Shown here piece by piece: positions 46,549-57,483 of a DNA stretch of 64,000 bases. A program made the position numbers and the translations under genes. The notes under the pieces were generated by a model, which was given only the letters and a program-made list of their open reading frames with translations, did not search any database and was not told the DNA's origin. Origin of the DNA: Ceratobasidium sp. AG-K (taxonomy: Eukaryota; Basidiomycota; Agaricomycetes; Cantharellales; Ceratobasidiaceae); assembly GCA_037039685.1 (NCBI GenBank), contig JAWNGF010000001.1:7006001-7070000 (forward strand), given 5' to 3'. Position 1 is the first letter of the stretch. Each line of letters starts with the position of its first letter.

Positions 46549-46948
46549 TCCCCTCCTCGTCGTAGAACTGTGCGATCGAGTCAGGGGAACGCTGACCTTG
46601 ACCGGAAAGCAGCCACTGTACGCACCATAATGGATAGCCCGTTTATCTAAATATGTCAGGAGGGTTGTAGTGATGTATGGGTAAGGCTTGTGTTCAAGAC
46701 CAACGAGTGGCACGACCAAGTTATAGACACAATTGTCACAAAGACTGACGCGTCGTAGTCCAATAAAGCCCTAAATGGAGATTGATGCAAGCGCTCTCGT
46801 GGGTCAGCCTCCTGGCGGTGTCATGTGATTTGGCGTAGGTGGCGATGCATGCCACGTATTGTGATGTCAGCATGACCTCCCCTGAGCAAGCTCGCTCTCC
46901 TACTTTCACTCTGACAGCCACTAGCACTTAATACCTTCTTCCGTCACA
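46549..46948. promoter_or_regulatory. Divergent promoter between UFD1 and SAR1
   Basis: These 400 bp lie between two start codons. No ORF here carries motifs. It may contain an upstream UFD1 exon, because the UFD1 frame extends open to ~46719. Confidence 0.4.
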
Positions 46949-47848
<900 letters not shown>

Positions 47849-48056
47849 AATAATACTAGAGGGAAAGGGACGGTGTTTGAGTTGGGCCTTACAATCTGTA
47901 TCTTTGACACCCCTGTTATTCATATTTTGTGTTCAGTTACTCTCAATTTCATGTCTAGAGGGTTAGATTAACTCGTCACGAACAACCAGCAAGACAAACT
48001 ATGGGATCCTACGCGGAGTGAATTAAAGTGACAAGCCTAATAAAGATAAGAAATGG

Positions 48057-49561
48057 CTACAGTTCGTCAATGTAGTTTCCAACCCAGTCAAAGAAGGTCC
48101 AGAGCATGCCATGGGTCAAGATGCTCCGGAACGCGCTCACGCCTACGCGACGAGTTTATCAATTTTGCCCCCAGGTAACACAATAATGTGATACATACCT
48201 AAGCCTTGGTATAACCGAGTGAGCCCAACGAGCAGAGGCTTGGGCGCATTCGGGTCGCTTCCGCGTAACATTCGTTTGAAAGTATCAATTACTCCACGAG
48301 GTGGAATACCCGCTAGTGCTCGCTGCTGCACTTTTGTTTTTACCCTGAGCCACGCCCGCGTTAGAGTACGCATAGTACAAGTAACGATCAAACTCACACA
48401 TCCAAAGGATAAATGATCGCCCATGATGTGACGCCAGCGACAGAGCCGCATGTAAAGGGTACCATCGAATAATGGATGGGGAACCATGCAGGCGTAGCAC
48501 CTTGGTGACCATTCGGCATTCGTCCAAGCATCAGTCGCAGAGTATCGTACTCCATAAAATATAAAGCCGTCCCGGCGGTGTCGCGTACTAGGGAAGCTTG
48601 AGCAAATTAAAACAGTGTATTCACAATGGTACGTACCAAAATGAAGCTTAAACCCTTTATATAAACCCCGCGCACCATGTTGGCGGATGATGTCTTTAAC
48701 TGCATCTATATTCCCAGGAGGCTTTTCAACTACAATACCCTTTTCAGCCGCAATCGAGTATTCCAGCTGCCTTCGGATCTATAGCACGACTTCAGCGCCA
48801 GAAAAAAAATCACACGATCTGGGCTCTATGCACCTTGACCAGTTCAAATGCTAGACCAGAGTGAGTCTAGTGCTACAAAAACAGATAATGACACTCACGA
48901 GCACCACAAAAAGATATGAGAGACCCAGAAACAGCTCCTGCCGTAGCTCCCGACAGCGCGACATGCGTTAACTTGGACCTCGAGAGCCCTTGCACATCAT
49001 GAAGGTAATTTTTCGAGTTTGTGTAGATTGTGAACGATGCAGCCCCTATTTAGATTACATCAAACTATGAGCTATTCGAGACGCAGATAAGGGTGTTACT
49101 CACGGACGGCGGATATCGTCATGAGAGGAATCCATATTCCTCTGAAAAACCCTGCAAGCCCTTCCTCCCGCCATACTAATTGTGCGAGGCGAGGTACGGA
49201 TATAGGTGTTCGCGAAGCTTGAAGACGACTTTTTAGAGAATCGAGCTGTGTGGAGCAACCGCGGCGCAATCTCAATCAAAGTGCGTTTGGGTTTCCGATA
49301 GCCAATGGCACGTACGGGATACCCAGCAAGGGTAGATAAAAGACTAGCGGAAGTCGCACAGATAACGGTTTTGTTCCCTTTGAGCGCATCCATTGAGCCT
49401 ATAGGTACACAATATGGAGGAACAGACTCACTATGGGTCGCCGCTTTCAAAGCCTCCTGATTGAATACAAAATAAGAGCCGCTGGAAGAGCTCGAGCCCC
49501 TGCAATACATGTAGAATTAAATACGCATGTGGAATGGAATTACTCACGCGGTTCTATCCAT
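48057..49561 (-). CDS. Mitochondrial carrier family (SLC25) protein
   Basis: This is an inner-membrane metabolite carrier. ATG at 49561 begins MDRTAGSSSSSGSYFVFNQE after joining two small exons. The three repeats are visible: NKTVICATSASLLSTLAGYP then D-S-L-K-S-R-L-Q with EEGLAGFFRGIWIPLMTIS; a second repeat with ALSGATAGAVSGSLISF, LAFELVKVRRQLEY and HGARGLYKGFKLHFVRDT; and a third with PFTCGSVAGVTSWAIIYPLD, VKTKVQQRALAG and LTRLYQGLGVSAFRSILTHG. The end is WTFFDWVGNYIDEL, stop at 48057. Seven or more introns. The substrate cannot be assigned; the weak second signature (P-x-D/E replaced by F-E-L-V-K-V-R) is seen in fungal carriers of unknown cargo. Confidence 0.87.
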
Positions 49562-49944
49562 AGAATGAGACAGGTAAAGAAAGACCCAGGCGGGGCGTCC
49601 GCTTCACGTCTGGGTCACTATAGTCTGACACGGGAACTCGAGCTTGATGCTCGCTGGCCAAATTCAAATCGTCCGGTTGTGCGTATTCAGCTGATTCGGA
49701 TCCTTGAGCGTCGGTTCGGATAAACCAAGCCTAGTTAATTCGATGATGAGATGACACTCGAGGAGGGAGACAAGTCCTTTAGGTCATGTGATCGCGGTAT
49801 TGGTGCTAATTTAACTGCCAAATGGAATGGGTCATCGAAATGATGAGCATGACGTGATAGGTATAGCTGATATCTTCAACCCGCTCTACAAACAATATTA
49901 CAGGTATACAGGACGATTAGACAGTATTACATAGGGCAGGTGCT
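49562..49944. other. Spacer upstream of the mitochondrial carrier
   Basis: These 383 bp lie between the carrier start and the phosphatase stop, both minus-strand genes. Plus-strand ORF 49433-49723 is a shadow of the carrier's first exons. Nothing else is supported. Confidence 0.45.
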
Positions 49945-51435
49945 CTAGGGGTTGTTACCTGACAATCCCAACTTCCACCAGGCGGCCGCACCAGCACCCA
50001 AGACAAAATTTCCTAGTCCAACCCCAGCATGCCCAACTCCAATAAACCACAAGGCACACCAGAGCCATCCCAAAATCCATCCAAGAACCTTGCCGATGGA
50101 TTTCTTGACGACAGCAGAGTGGTACGCGGGCTGGAACGGAAGCTTTTCATACTGGTGCAGTAACGGTGTTAAGTTGGATGAAACGGCCGACGGAACACGC
50201 AAAACTGCGACAATTGGCTTGTGGTCGGAAGTCGTATACGAAGGAATAGTGGTATACAATAGTGGGGTAATATAAGAAGCGTCGGGGGTAGTTGGTGAAT
50301 CGAGATAGGTAGTAAACAGTATGCGGTCGGTCCAGGCAGGCGCTCGTTTTGTGCTGGACGGATTGTTAGTAAAATGTTTCGAGTCTGTAGTCGAGCATAC
50401 CTAAATGTGTTCTGTTCTCCTATTACGTATTTATAAGATGGGACGAAATCCCAAAAATCACCTTCCCTTAAACCATGGAACGTATTTCCCAGACCAATTT
50501 CCCTTCGTAATTGGTCCCAATTCTTGACTTGCTCCCGACCTGCTTGCGTAGCGAGTTTGGCCACGAGGTCATCATGAGAGAGTGGGCGACCGTCTACTTC
50601 AGGAATGTCTAGTCGAGAGTTCATATCTCCAAGCACAAATAGATGGGAGGTGGCGTAGATGCTACTCGCAGCTCGGCTAGATTTGGGCTCGTATTCAGAC
50701 AATAAACATGAAAATTGATTGCAGTTTCACTCACTTCTTTTGGTTGGTTTTGTTAAATAGCAGTGTCTTTACGACGTGTTCCCAATCAGACAACCGATTT
50801 TGGAGGTTGTGCGTGTGCGCGGTCATATGCGCGCAAACAAACGTCATCACTTCTCCTCCCTCTGCTCCAAAATTTGAGGAAATACGAAACCTCACACCGA
50901 CAGCCCCCTTGTTTCCTACCCACCCAGGTCCAAACCCTGTCCAAGCCGTTTGAACATCACATATGCGTTGTCCCACACCACGGTCCCGGGCGTAAACCAG
51001 CAACGCTACCCCAACATTCACGGCTTTGGCGACCAACGTGTAGGCTACGTGTTCCTCTGTGGTCGAATTGTGCTTCTCGATTTGGGAACGGAGCAATTCA
51101 TCACGAGTAGCAACGACGCTTTTAGAAAGTCCTGCCACTAAAGGGGGGTAAGTTACGCAACAGCAGAGCGACACAAGTTCTATCAACTTACGTCCCAGGT
51201 GGAGTGGCAACAGCTCTTGAAACCCAACAGCAACGATATCGGGCGGGTGTTTGAAACGGGAGGCAGATAAAGTAGGTGCCAACCAGTCTACCAGGTCTTG
51301 TGGGGTTCCCCGGGAGCCTTGAAGATTCGTATTGCATGAGGCAATCTGTACGATAAGAGGCTGGGGGTCTGACAACTCTGAGTTGAGGTCATGGCCAAGG
51401 CGAGCTATCCGCGCGAACAAGGCCCCGTGATCCAC
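49945..51435 (-). CDS. Inositol polyphosphate 5-phosphatase, INP54-like, tail-anchored (5' exon unresolved)
   Basis: The product hydrolyses the 5-phosphate of PI(4,5)P2; the yeast homolog INP54 is anchored in the ER. Motifs in order: LIVQIASCNTNLQG, PPDIVAVGFQELLPLHLG, WTGFGPGWVGNKGAVGVRF, FVCAHMTAHTHNLQNR, HLFVLGDMNSRLDIP, WDFVPSYKYVIGE, APAWTDRILF and TTSDHKPIVAVL. These are the full IPPc catalytic set, including the D-x-N-x-R and P-x-W-x-D-R-I boxes. The C-terminus (GWILGWLWCALWFIGVGHAG) is a hydrophobic tail suited to membrane anchoring. The stop is at 49945. No ATG lies in the first coding exon (it opens at GTG, ~51435), so a short 5' exon must lie upstream in 51440-51700. I could not fix it. 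Confidence 0.87.
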
Positions 51436-51707
51436 ACCGACTCTAAGCGTTACGTCAGTTGTTTGGGGTTGTGCTTATAAATGAAGTTCTGGATTGTCAA
51501 GTTGAATGTAAATGTTCCTTGTGTAATCATCGCATGGCAAAACTCAAGGCATAATTAGACAATAAATCTGAGCTATGTGAGGCTTGATTCCACGTGTTTC
51601 TATGCATAAGCAGGGACTTTCATGCGCATGGCACTAGGTCTGTATGTCACCCATAATGAGCCCGTATAAGCATGATTCAGATTCTGCTAGTAGTAGCTAA
51701 ACATGCA

Positions 51708-52199
51708 TTATATGCTATTCCACAAGATGAGATACTTACTAGTTACGTTCCTTCGCGATGGAGACTGTTCAGTTTGTTGGGCAGGCCCACTGACGGGAAG
51801 GCCCGCCTCACTCCAAGCCTTGAACCCTCCAGCAATATCAGTGGCCTTCGTGAGCCCCAAATCTTTCAGCGAGGCGGCTGCAAGACTGCTAGTATATCCC
51901 TCCTGGTAGAATATTATGGGCTCCGCCTCGTATGTGCCAACACCAGGAACATTTTTCAATTGGGCATCCGACTGAGGATCCAACCGCCACTCGAGGACGT
52001 TTCGTTCGATTATTAGGGCACCAGGAATCTCGCCAAACTCCTTTCGCTGAGCGACTGGACGAATATCTATCAGCACGGCTTCACGGACCCGGACTGCTTC
52101 GTGAGCTAGCTCTGGCGTAATGCGGTCTAAACGCGAGCGCGCGTCAGCTAGCATTTGGTCGATGGACCTCGAACCAGGCGGTTGTAGAGGGCGAGCCAT
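51708..52199 (-). CDS. Rhodanese-like domain protein lacking the catalytic Cys
   Basis: This is a single rhodanese domain of ~160 residues, ATG at 52199. Motifs: RITPELAHEAVRVREAVLID, RPVAQRKEFGEIPGALIIER, VLEWRLDPQSDAQLKN, IIFYQEGYTSSLAAASLKDL and KATDIAGGFKAWSEAGLPV. The active-site loop normally reads C-x-E-G-Y-x-S-S-L-A-A. Here the Cys position is Tyr (FYQEGYTSS), so sulfurtransferase activity is not expected. Fold and other residues are intact, suggesting a binding or regulatory role. The last codons before the stop could instead be intron, since GTAACTAGTAAGT occurs at the end; an alternative last exon would add only a few residues. It is 230-270 bp from the phosphatase on the same strand. 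Confidence 0.8.
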   Translation of the reverse strand: MARPLQPPGSRSIDQMLADARSRLDRITPELAHEAVRVREAVLIDIRPVAQRKEFGEIPGALIIERNVLEWRLDPQSDAQLKNVPGVGTYEAEPIIFYQEGYTSSLAAASLKDLGLTKATDIAGGFKAWSEAGLPVSGPAQQTEQSPSRRNVTSKYLILWNSI

Positions 52200-52410
52200 G
52201 TAGTAGTTCTGGTAATTTATATAGGATTCGTTTAAGCAGGATATTTTGGCCGATACAGATCAAACCGCGAGCCACCGCACAGCTTGAAGCCTGGGAACGA
52301 CGAGTAAGCAAAGTGGGAGCCAGATACCAATATCCCACGTGATTAGTCACTCCCAATCGCATACGATCTACCTTGATCTTCACCACCACCAACAATTGCG
52401 TGATTGCACA

Positions 52411-53131
52411 ATGGTAAGTCATTAAGAATATGAGATATAAACCACATATATCGATGCTAAGCGCATATCAACAGTCTCAAATTGTCGAAATTCCACAAGA
52501 GTTAAAAGACAGCCTACGCAAGTTTCGTTTCGCGAGGCGAAATGCCGGAAGTGCGGCTCTCGTAGGTGCCTATGTACTTCTTTGAGATATTGAGACTTTA
52601 CTCATCGTTTTTTTTGGATATCGTTTAGTTAAAATTAACAAGCAAGCGCTGAAAATGGAGGAGGTGGAGCAGTTTGATAATATATCCATGGAAGATCTCG
52701 CCGAAGGTAAAACTATAGCGAGCCACCATATGACCCATTCTAGATTTGACGTTCCTTTCATTCAGAGCTTCCTGAAGCGAGCCCTCGGTATGTCGTGCTA
52801 TCATATGAATTAAAACACAAGGACGGTCGGACTTCATTTCCTTTGGTGTTGATCAACTGGACCCCGCAAGGGTCTGAAACTGGGCTGCTCACTCTCCATG
52901 CAAGTGCACTAGTTGCGTTCCAGAATACGGTGAGTTTAGTGAGTTCAATGCTCGAGAAGAATCTCACTCGCGGCCATCAAGGTCGAAGTAAGCAAGGCAA
53001 GTAAATTATTGCGAAGCCCAAGGTTGACCTAGTCCCCGACTCACAATCCAATCCGTTTTCAGGTTGTAGAAGTACGGGATGGAGCGGAGGGCCTTACGAA
53101 AGCTGCAATTGATGCGAAACTTAATGCATAA
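52411..53131 (+). CDS. Glia maturation factor (GMF, ADF-homology), Arp2/3 debranching
   Basis: GMF binds Arp2/3 and removes actin branches. The first coding exon is the ATG alone (52411-52413), followed directly by GTAAGT. Exon 2 (from 52475) reads SQIVEIPQELKDSLRKFRFA and RRNAGSAALVVKINKQALKM. Later exons read DNISMEDLAEELPEASPR, YVVLSYELKHKDGRTSFPLV minus its ends, LINWTPQGSETGLLTLHAS and ALVAFQNT. A 15-nt micro-exon (52982-52996, V-E-V-S-K) is joined through a GC donor (GCAAGT) to VVEVRDGAEGLTKAAIDAKL and the stop at 53129-53131. Length (~140 residues) and motif order match GMF rather than cofilin. The 3' end is 36 bp from the end of the convergent PIG-M gene. Confidence 0.88.
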
Positions 53132-53167
53132 GGTTGTAGAGCACTTGGAAGACAACAAACAATGTAG

Positions 53168-54716
53168 TTATACATGTGTAGGAGCGGGTTCATGCGCAGC
53201 GATTAGTTCTCCTATAACAAACCCGTTTGATAAGAGAAAAAGGACACCCGCTGCCCAAACCCAACTATAAACGCTCTCTCCCATGAGCTCTAGTCTGAAT
53301 GCAGTTCCTAGCCAAACGGCCTGGAAACGCGCTTAGTCTTCTAGCAATGACTAATTTCAAAACTGCTTACCTGGGAACCAACCCACACTAGGAGAACGAC
53401 CACACTTCGTTTGGTCGAGATCCGTAAACGCGGAAGCACAAGTGGGAGAAACCACAAGTACCACATAAAATACTACATTAGGGTTAAGAGCTGTTTTTGG
53501 TAATCGATATCTTTTGCTTACCTGCGAAGTGCAAACCTTGTTGAAGGTCACAAACACTACTGTTTGAATGAAACATGCGAAGGAAAGGTCCTTTCTGGCG
53601 ATCAATAGGCCTGACAGCAAGCAAAGTAGCATTTGGGGCAGAAAGCTGAATAGAGGGCTTCGCAGTATTCTGGAGGCTGCCAGCATACCGGATGATGACT
53701 GGCCATAGTTCAGATAGATGGAGTAGAAATAGGGAGAAAAGTTATGGCGATGATCTCGTCTTGTCAAATGATACAAATAAGTATGTTCAAGAAAGGGGTA
53801 ACCCCACCTAAGATGGGTGTGAGTGTCCTCCACGTTTCACGTCTGTGCAATGCGACCTACACTGCAAACATTAGTCCACTGAGACTAGCGAATGAAATCG
53901 CTGCTGTAAGCGCAAATCGTATTCTTCGTCTGGTCAAGGATGCTAAAGAGAGCTGTAAAGGTTGCCGGCGATCTATCCATGTCAAGATGCTAGCTCCATA
54001 AATTACGGGGTATATCTTGAAGTGAACCGAAAGTCCAAAGATTACTGCAGCCCAGTAGATGTGATCCGAAAGAATCAGTAAGTGTGTCGCAATAACCATC
54101 GCTCCCAGAACAGATTCAGCACTACCACGAGTAGAGATGTTTGCAACCATGGGATTGAGTAGCCACAAGGCAGCGATCATAAGTATGAAGTATCTTCGTG
54201 ATTTCGAGGTAGTATGTTGCGTCGTGGAGTCTTCAGAGCCCTTGGATTTTGCCTGGTTCAACTGGAGACCACTCTCGGGGCGCAGTGAGATGAGATAGAG
54301 CAGGAATCCGACCAATAAATCACAACAAGCAAACACCACCTTTCCGGATATCGGATGCACGAACTCATTGGGTAGCATTATCAGGGCTAGTAGCGGAGTA
54401 TACCGGTAGGTGGCCCTTGTATATGGACTGGAACGAACAGTTAAACCACAAACTATCTCTACAGTAAGAGTACATACTCGCCTAAATACCACCCTAATAA
54501 ACGCGACACGGGCCCTTGGGCTAAATTGTCTGAAGAAGGATGAACAAGAAAGCGCGACGCATCGGAGAAAACTCTGTAGTCCACGTCGGTATATTTAAGA
54601 GACGAATGACGATCGTGGTAATCTCCGTATACAAGCAAGGCCACTCGCAGAATAGCGCCCAGGACCATTGCATTTTGCAAAGTAACATATTTGTTGGATG
54701 AATCCAGAAGTACCAT
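53168..54716 (-). CDS. GPI14: GPI mannosyltransferase I, PIG-M/GPI14
   Basis: This ER multi-span enzyme adds the first mannose to the GPI anchor precursor from dolichol-phosphate-mannose. ATG is at 54716 and TAA at 53168-53170. The first luminal loop has DYHDRHSSLKYTDVDYRVFS with the D-x-D motif (T-D-V-D-Y) required for activity. Next come SPYTRATYRYTPLLALIMLP, ALWLLNPMVANISTRGSAES and VLGAMVIATHLLILSDHIYW, then VHFKIYPVIYGASIL. Later parts: LEHTYLYHLTRRDHRHNFSP, YFYSIYLNY, LPLVLPRLRISTKRSV. Many hydrophobic spans are present and about five introns are needed. The signature R-D-H-R-H-N-F-S-P is a PIG-M hallmark. Confidence 0.9.
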
Positions 54717-54953
54717 TTGCGATTACTGCAAGTGCATCCGTTGAAATTTGGTCCAGATCGTTTGCTTTTCCCGGAATTTATATATGCTGTGTGGCCCCCT
54801 TGTAGTTTTTATGACTGGGAAAGAAAATCCAAGGTAATGAACTATGACAGCAAACCAAGAACGTGGTTATCGAGCGAGGGGGTGGTCGTTACCGTTACAC
54901 AGAGTTGAGTTAAGCTCACTCACGTGAGATTTAGCAACTTGAGCTTGGACAAA

Positions 54954-56183
54954 ATGTCGCTTTTACCTGCTCGACAATATGGCGTTTATGGCTCCATATT
55001 AAGGCGCCTATCCCGTTCTGTCAGTACCTCCCTGGCCACTCAAGCAGCCTCCCCTGCAACATCTGCTTCCACCGAGGGTGGCAAGGAATGGACTCCCCTT
55101 TCTCAACGGACAGGACTTATTGCACGAAAGCGTGGCATGACTGCAGTATGGGACCAAAATGGAGCGAGGGTTCCGGTGACTGTCCTTCAGGTCCGGAACA
55201 AACTTTATGTTGTTCTCAATGTATTAATCGGAGTGTAGATCGAAAACTGTCAAGTAACAGGAACAACGGCAACCCCACGCAAGTCCAAGCCTACTTACTA
55301 TGCAGTGCAAATCGCTGCGTCTGATAGATCAGCGAAGACAACTACTAGTGCCATGTTGGGACACTTTGCCAAAGCCGGAGTTTCCCCGAAGCGAATCGTG
55401 AAGGAGTTTGAGGTTACCGAAGATGCATTGTTGCCGATTGGTATGTGAAGGACAACTGAGTGTGCTTCATGTCTAATTTGCTCGGTACCAATTGATAGGT
55501 ACCACTTTATCAGCTTGCCACTTTGTTCCAGGCCAAGCTGTCGATGTCATTGGTACATCGTGAGTCTATGCTGTATGAGACCATATGTCTGGCTGATCAT
55601 TTGAGTTAGAATGGGAAAGGGGTACGCTGGAACAATGAAGCGCTGGAACTTTAGTGGTCTAGCTGCAAGTCACGGTGTCTCCATCTCTCATCGTGCCGCA
55701 GGCTCTACTGGACAACACCAGGTATTAGAGCCAAAAGACGCTCCGACATTCCTAACTAATCAACGCCAACGTTAGGATCCTGGTCGAGTATTTCCAGGCA
55801 AGAAGATGGCAGGTCGACTTGGCGGTGAACGAACGACGGTCCAAAACCTATTTGTTCAGCGTATCGATACTTCGTTGAACTTGATCTTCGTCAAAGGGGC
55901 CGTGCCAGGTCCAGACGATGGCTTTGTATTCATTCGGTAGGTATACATAGTAAATCCCTGACGACTGTTCACTAAGCCACTATCCCTCAGAGATGCGAAG
56001 AAAAAGCTTGTTTCTTTGGCTAGTGCCAAGTTCAGGAAAGGCCTTGACGCAGACAAAATATTACCGACTGGCATCAAGACATTGCCATTCCCTGCAGGCG
56101 ACAAATCTTTAGAAGCACAGCTACCCTCGGTCGTTGTCGCCGATAGCCGTGGCCGGAACCCATTTGTTCCCAGGGAGAACTAA
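54954..56183 (+). CDS. Mitochondrial large-subunit ribosomal protein uL3m
   Basis: ATG is at 54954 and TAA at 56181-56183. The N-terminal ~40 residues ([20 protein letters not shown]) are a typical mitochondrial presequence. The uL3 body: [118 protein letters not shown] and [16 protein letters not shown]. The Gly/Arg-rich central loop that reaches the peptidyl-transferase centre is intact. About six introns. It is distinct from the cytosolic uL3 by the presequence and by the [10 protein letters not shown] motif shared with bacterial L3. Confidence 0.92.
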
Positions 56184-56527
56184 TGCATTGATGAAGAATG
56201 TTATAACAATTTATTGCACTTTTACTGGCATTCTCAGCGCGCATAGAGTCTCGACGAACCCGGCATTCGTCTGAGCTTGTCAATGTTTGCACGAAAAGAT
56301 CGCCGTACCTCTCCCACGTGGACTGTTCGGCACCCGTTCATTACGATAACCACAGGCCTACCCACGTATACCCATAGCTGGACTTGTGACCGCCTGTCTC
56401 CGATAGTCCTTACTAAGTTACACGGTAGTTAAACTGGGAAATTAGACCCAAGACTTGAATTGGGTAAGTTATGGGTTTAATCTGTTACCAGCAACTATTA
56501 TCTCATCTATCTACTTTAAGATATATA

Positions 56528-57223
56528 ATGTCTGGACACTCGGATGACTCCGCAGCGCTCAAGGAGCGCATTATTCGGCATATGAATACCGACCACCATG
56601 ACTCACTGGTAGACTATCTTCGATTCTACGCCGACGCCCCCTCCCACGAAGCTGCCACTGCGGAGCTCATTGATATCAATACTGGCGGTATGACGCTTAC
56701 ACGTATAACGGAACCAAATGGTCCTCCGCGGCCAATAGTCATACCAATTGTCCCACCCATGGATTCCTTGAAACAATCTCGGGAGCGGCTCGTTGCAATG
56801 GCTTTTGAGTCTCTGGAGGGGCTGGGGAAATCACGGTGGAAAGTCGAATCCTATCCGAACCTATCCTTCCCAGGTGTTGCTTTTGGCGTCCTCACCGCCA
56901 CTATTCTCGCTTTCACTCTGTTTCCAAGCGAGACTTTGCGTCCGGGAGCCAAAGCGCGCCAACTTTTACTTCAAGATTCTGAAACTGCAGCACGTTGGCT
57001 GTTCATCCGTCACAGAGAAATCCGTTCTGTTTTGCTGGGATCTGTGGTTTACACCGCTGTTATGCCGATGCGTAGGCGATTACAACGTCATTCTTACAAG
57101 TCGGGGTGGGGTCAATGGATTGCATGGCTCGGAGCTGCGCTATTCGAAGGACCGTTTGCGTGCCGGTCGTTCGACAAAAAGGCTCGGAATGCTGAAGCGC
57201 AGGCATCTACCAAAAAGCACTAA
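56528..57223 (+). CDS. DUF2470 domain membrane protein
   Basis: This is a single-exon gene of 231 residues with ATG at 56528. An in-frame ATG at 56471 would add 19 residues. The N-terminal DUF2470 domain is ERIIRHMNTDHHDSLVDYLR, ATAELIDINTGGMTLTRITE; this fold is found beside flavin-binding split barrels in heme-degrading enzymes and in some chloroplast and fungal proteins. Residues ~95-145 include SYPNLSFPGVAFGVLTATIL then AFTLFPSET, a membrane span of the fungal family. The C-terminus is basic. The enzymatic role is unknown. It lies 260 bp before the POT1-like gene on the same strand. The absence of introns is unusual for the window. Confidence 0.75.
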   Translation: MSGHSDDSAALKERIIRHMNTDHHDSLVDYLRFYADAPSHEAATAELIDINTGGMTLTRITEPNGPPRPIVIPIVPPMDSLKQSRERLVAMAFESLEGLGKSRWKVESYPNLSFPGVAFGVLTATILAFTLFPSETLRPGAKARQLLLQDSETAARWLFIRHREIRSVLLGSVVYTAVMPMRRRLQRHSYKSGWGQWIAWLGAALFEGPFACRSFDKKARNAEAQASTKKH

Positions 57224-57483
57224 GGCATACAGGATTTTTCCCCAAGGCAGGTCGCGACTTTTGCCAGTAGGCGCTTCGAGGTTGATCATTCCTGAACAGG
57301 ATCGATTGCCAACGGATTCAACTTGCGGTCACGTGAGTTTGGGGCTGGATGAAAGATTCACAACACTAGCGCTATCCTCTGCTGTACTGGCTGATCTCGG
57401 CGTACTTGAATGCCTGTACTGAAGTGACGGATCAACTCGTAAAATCTAATCATACTTAACTACGATCCCTGTAGCTTGGTCCT

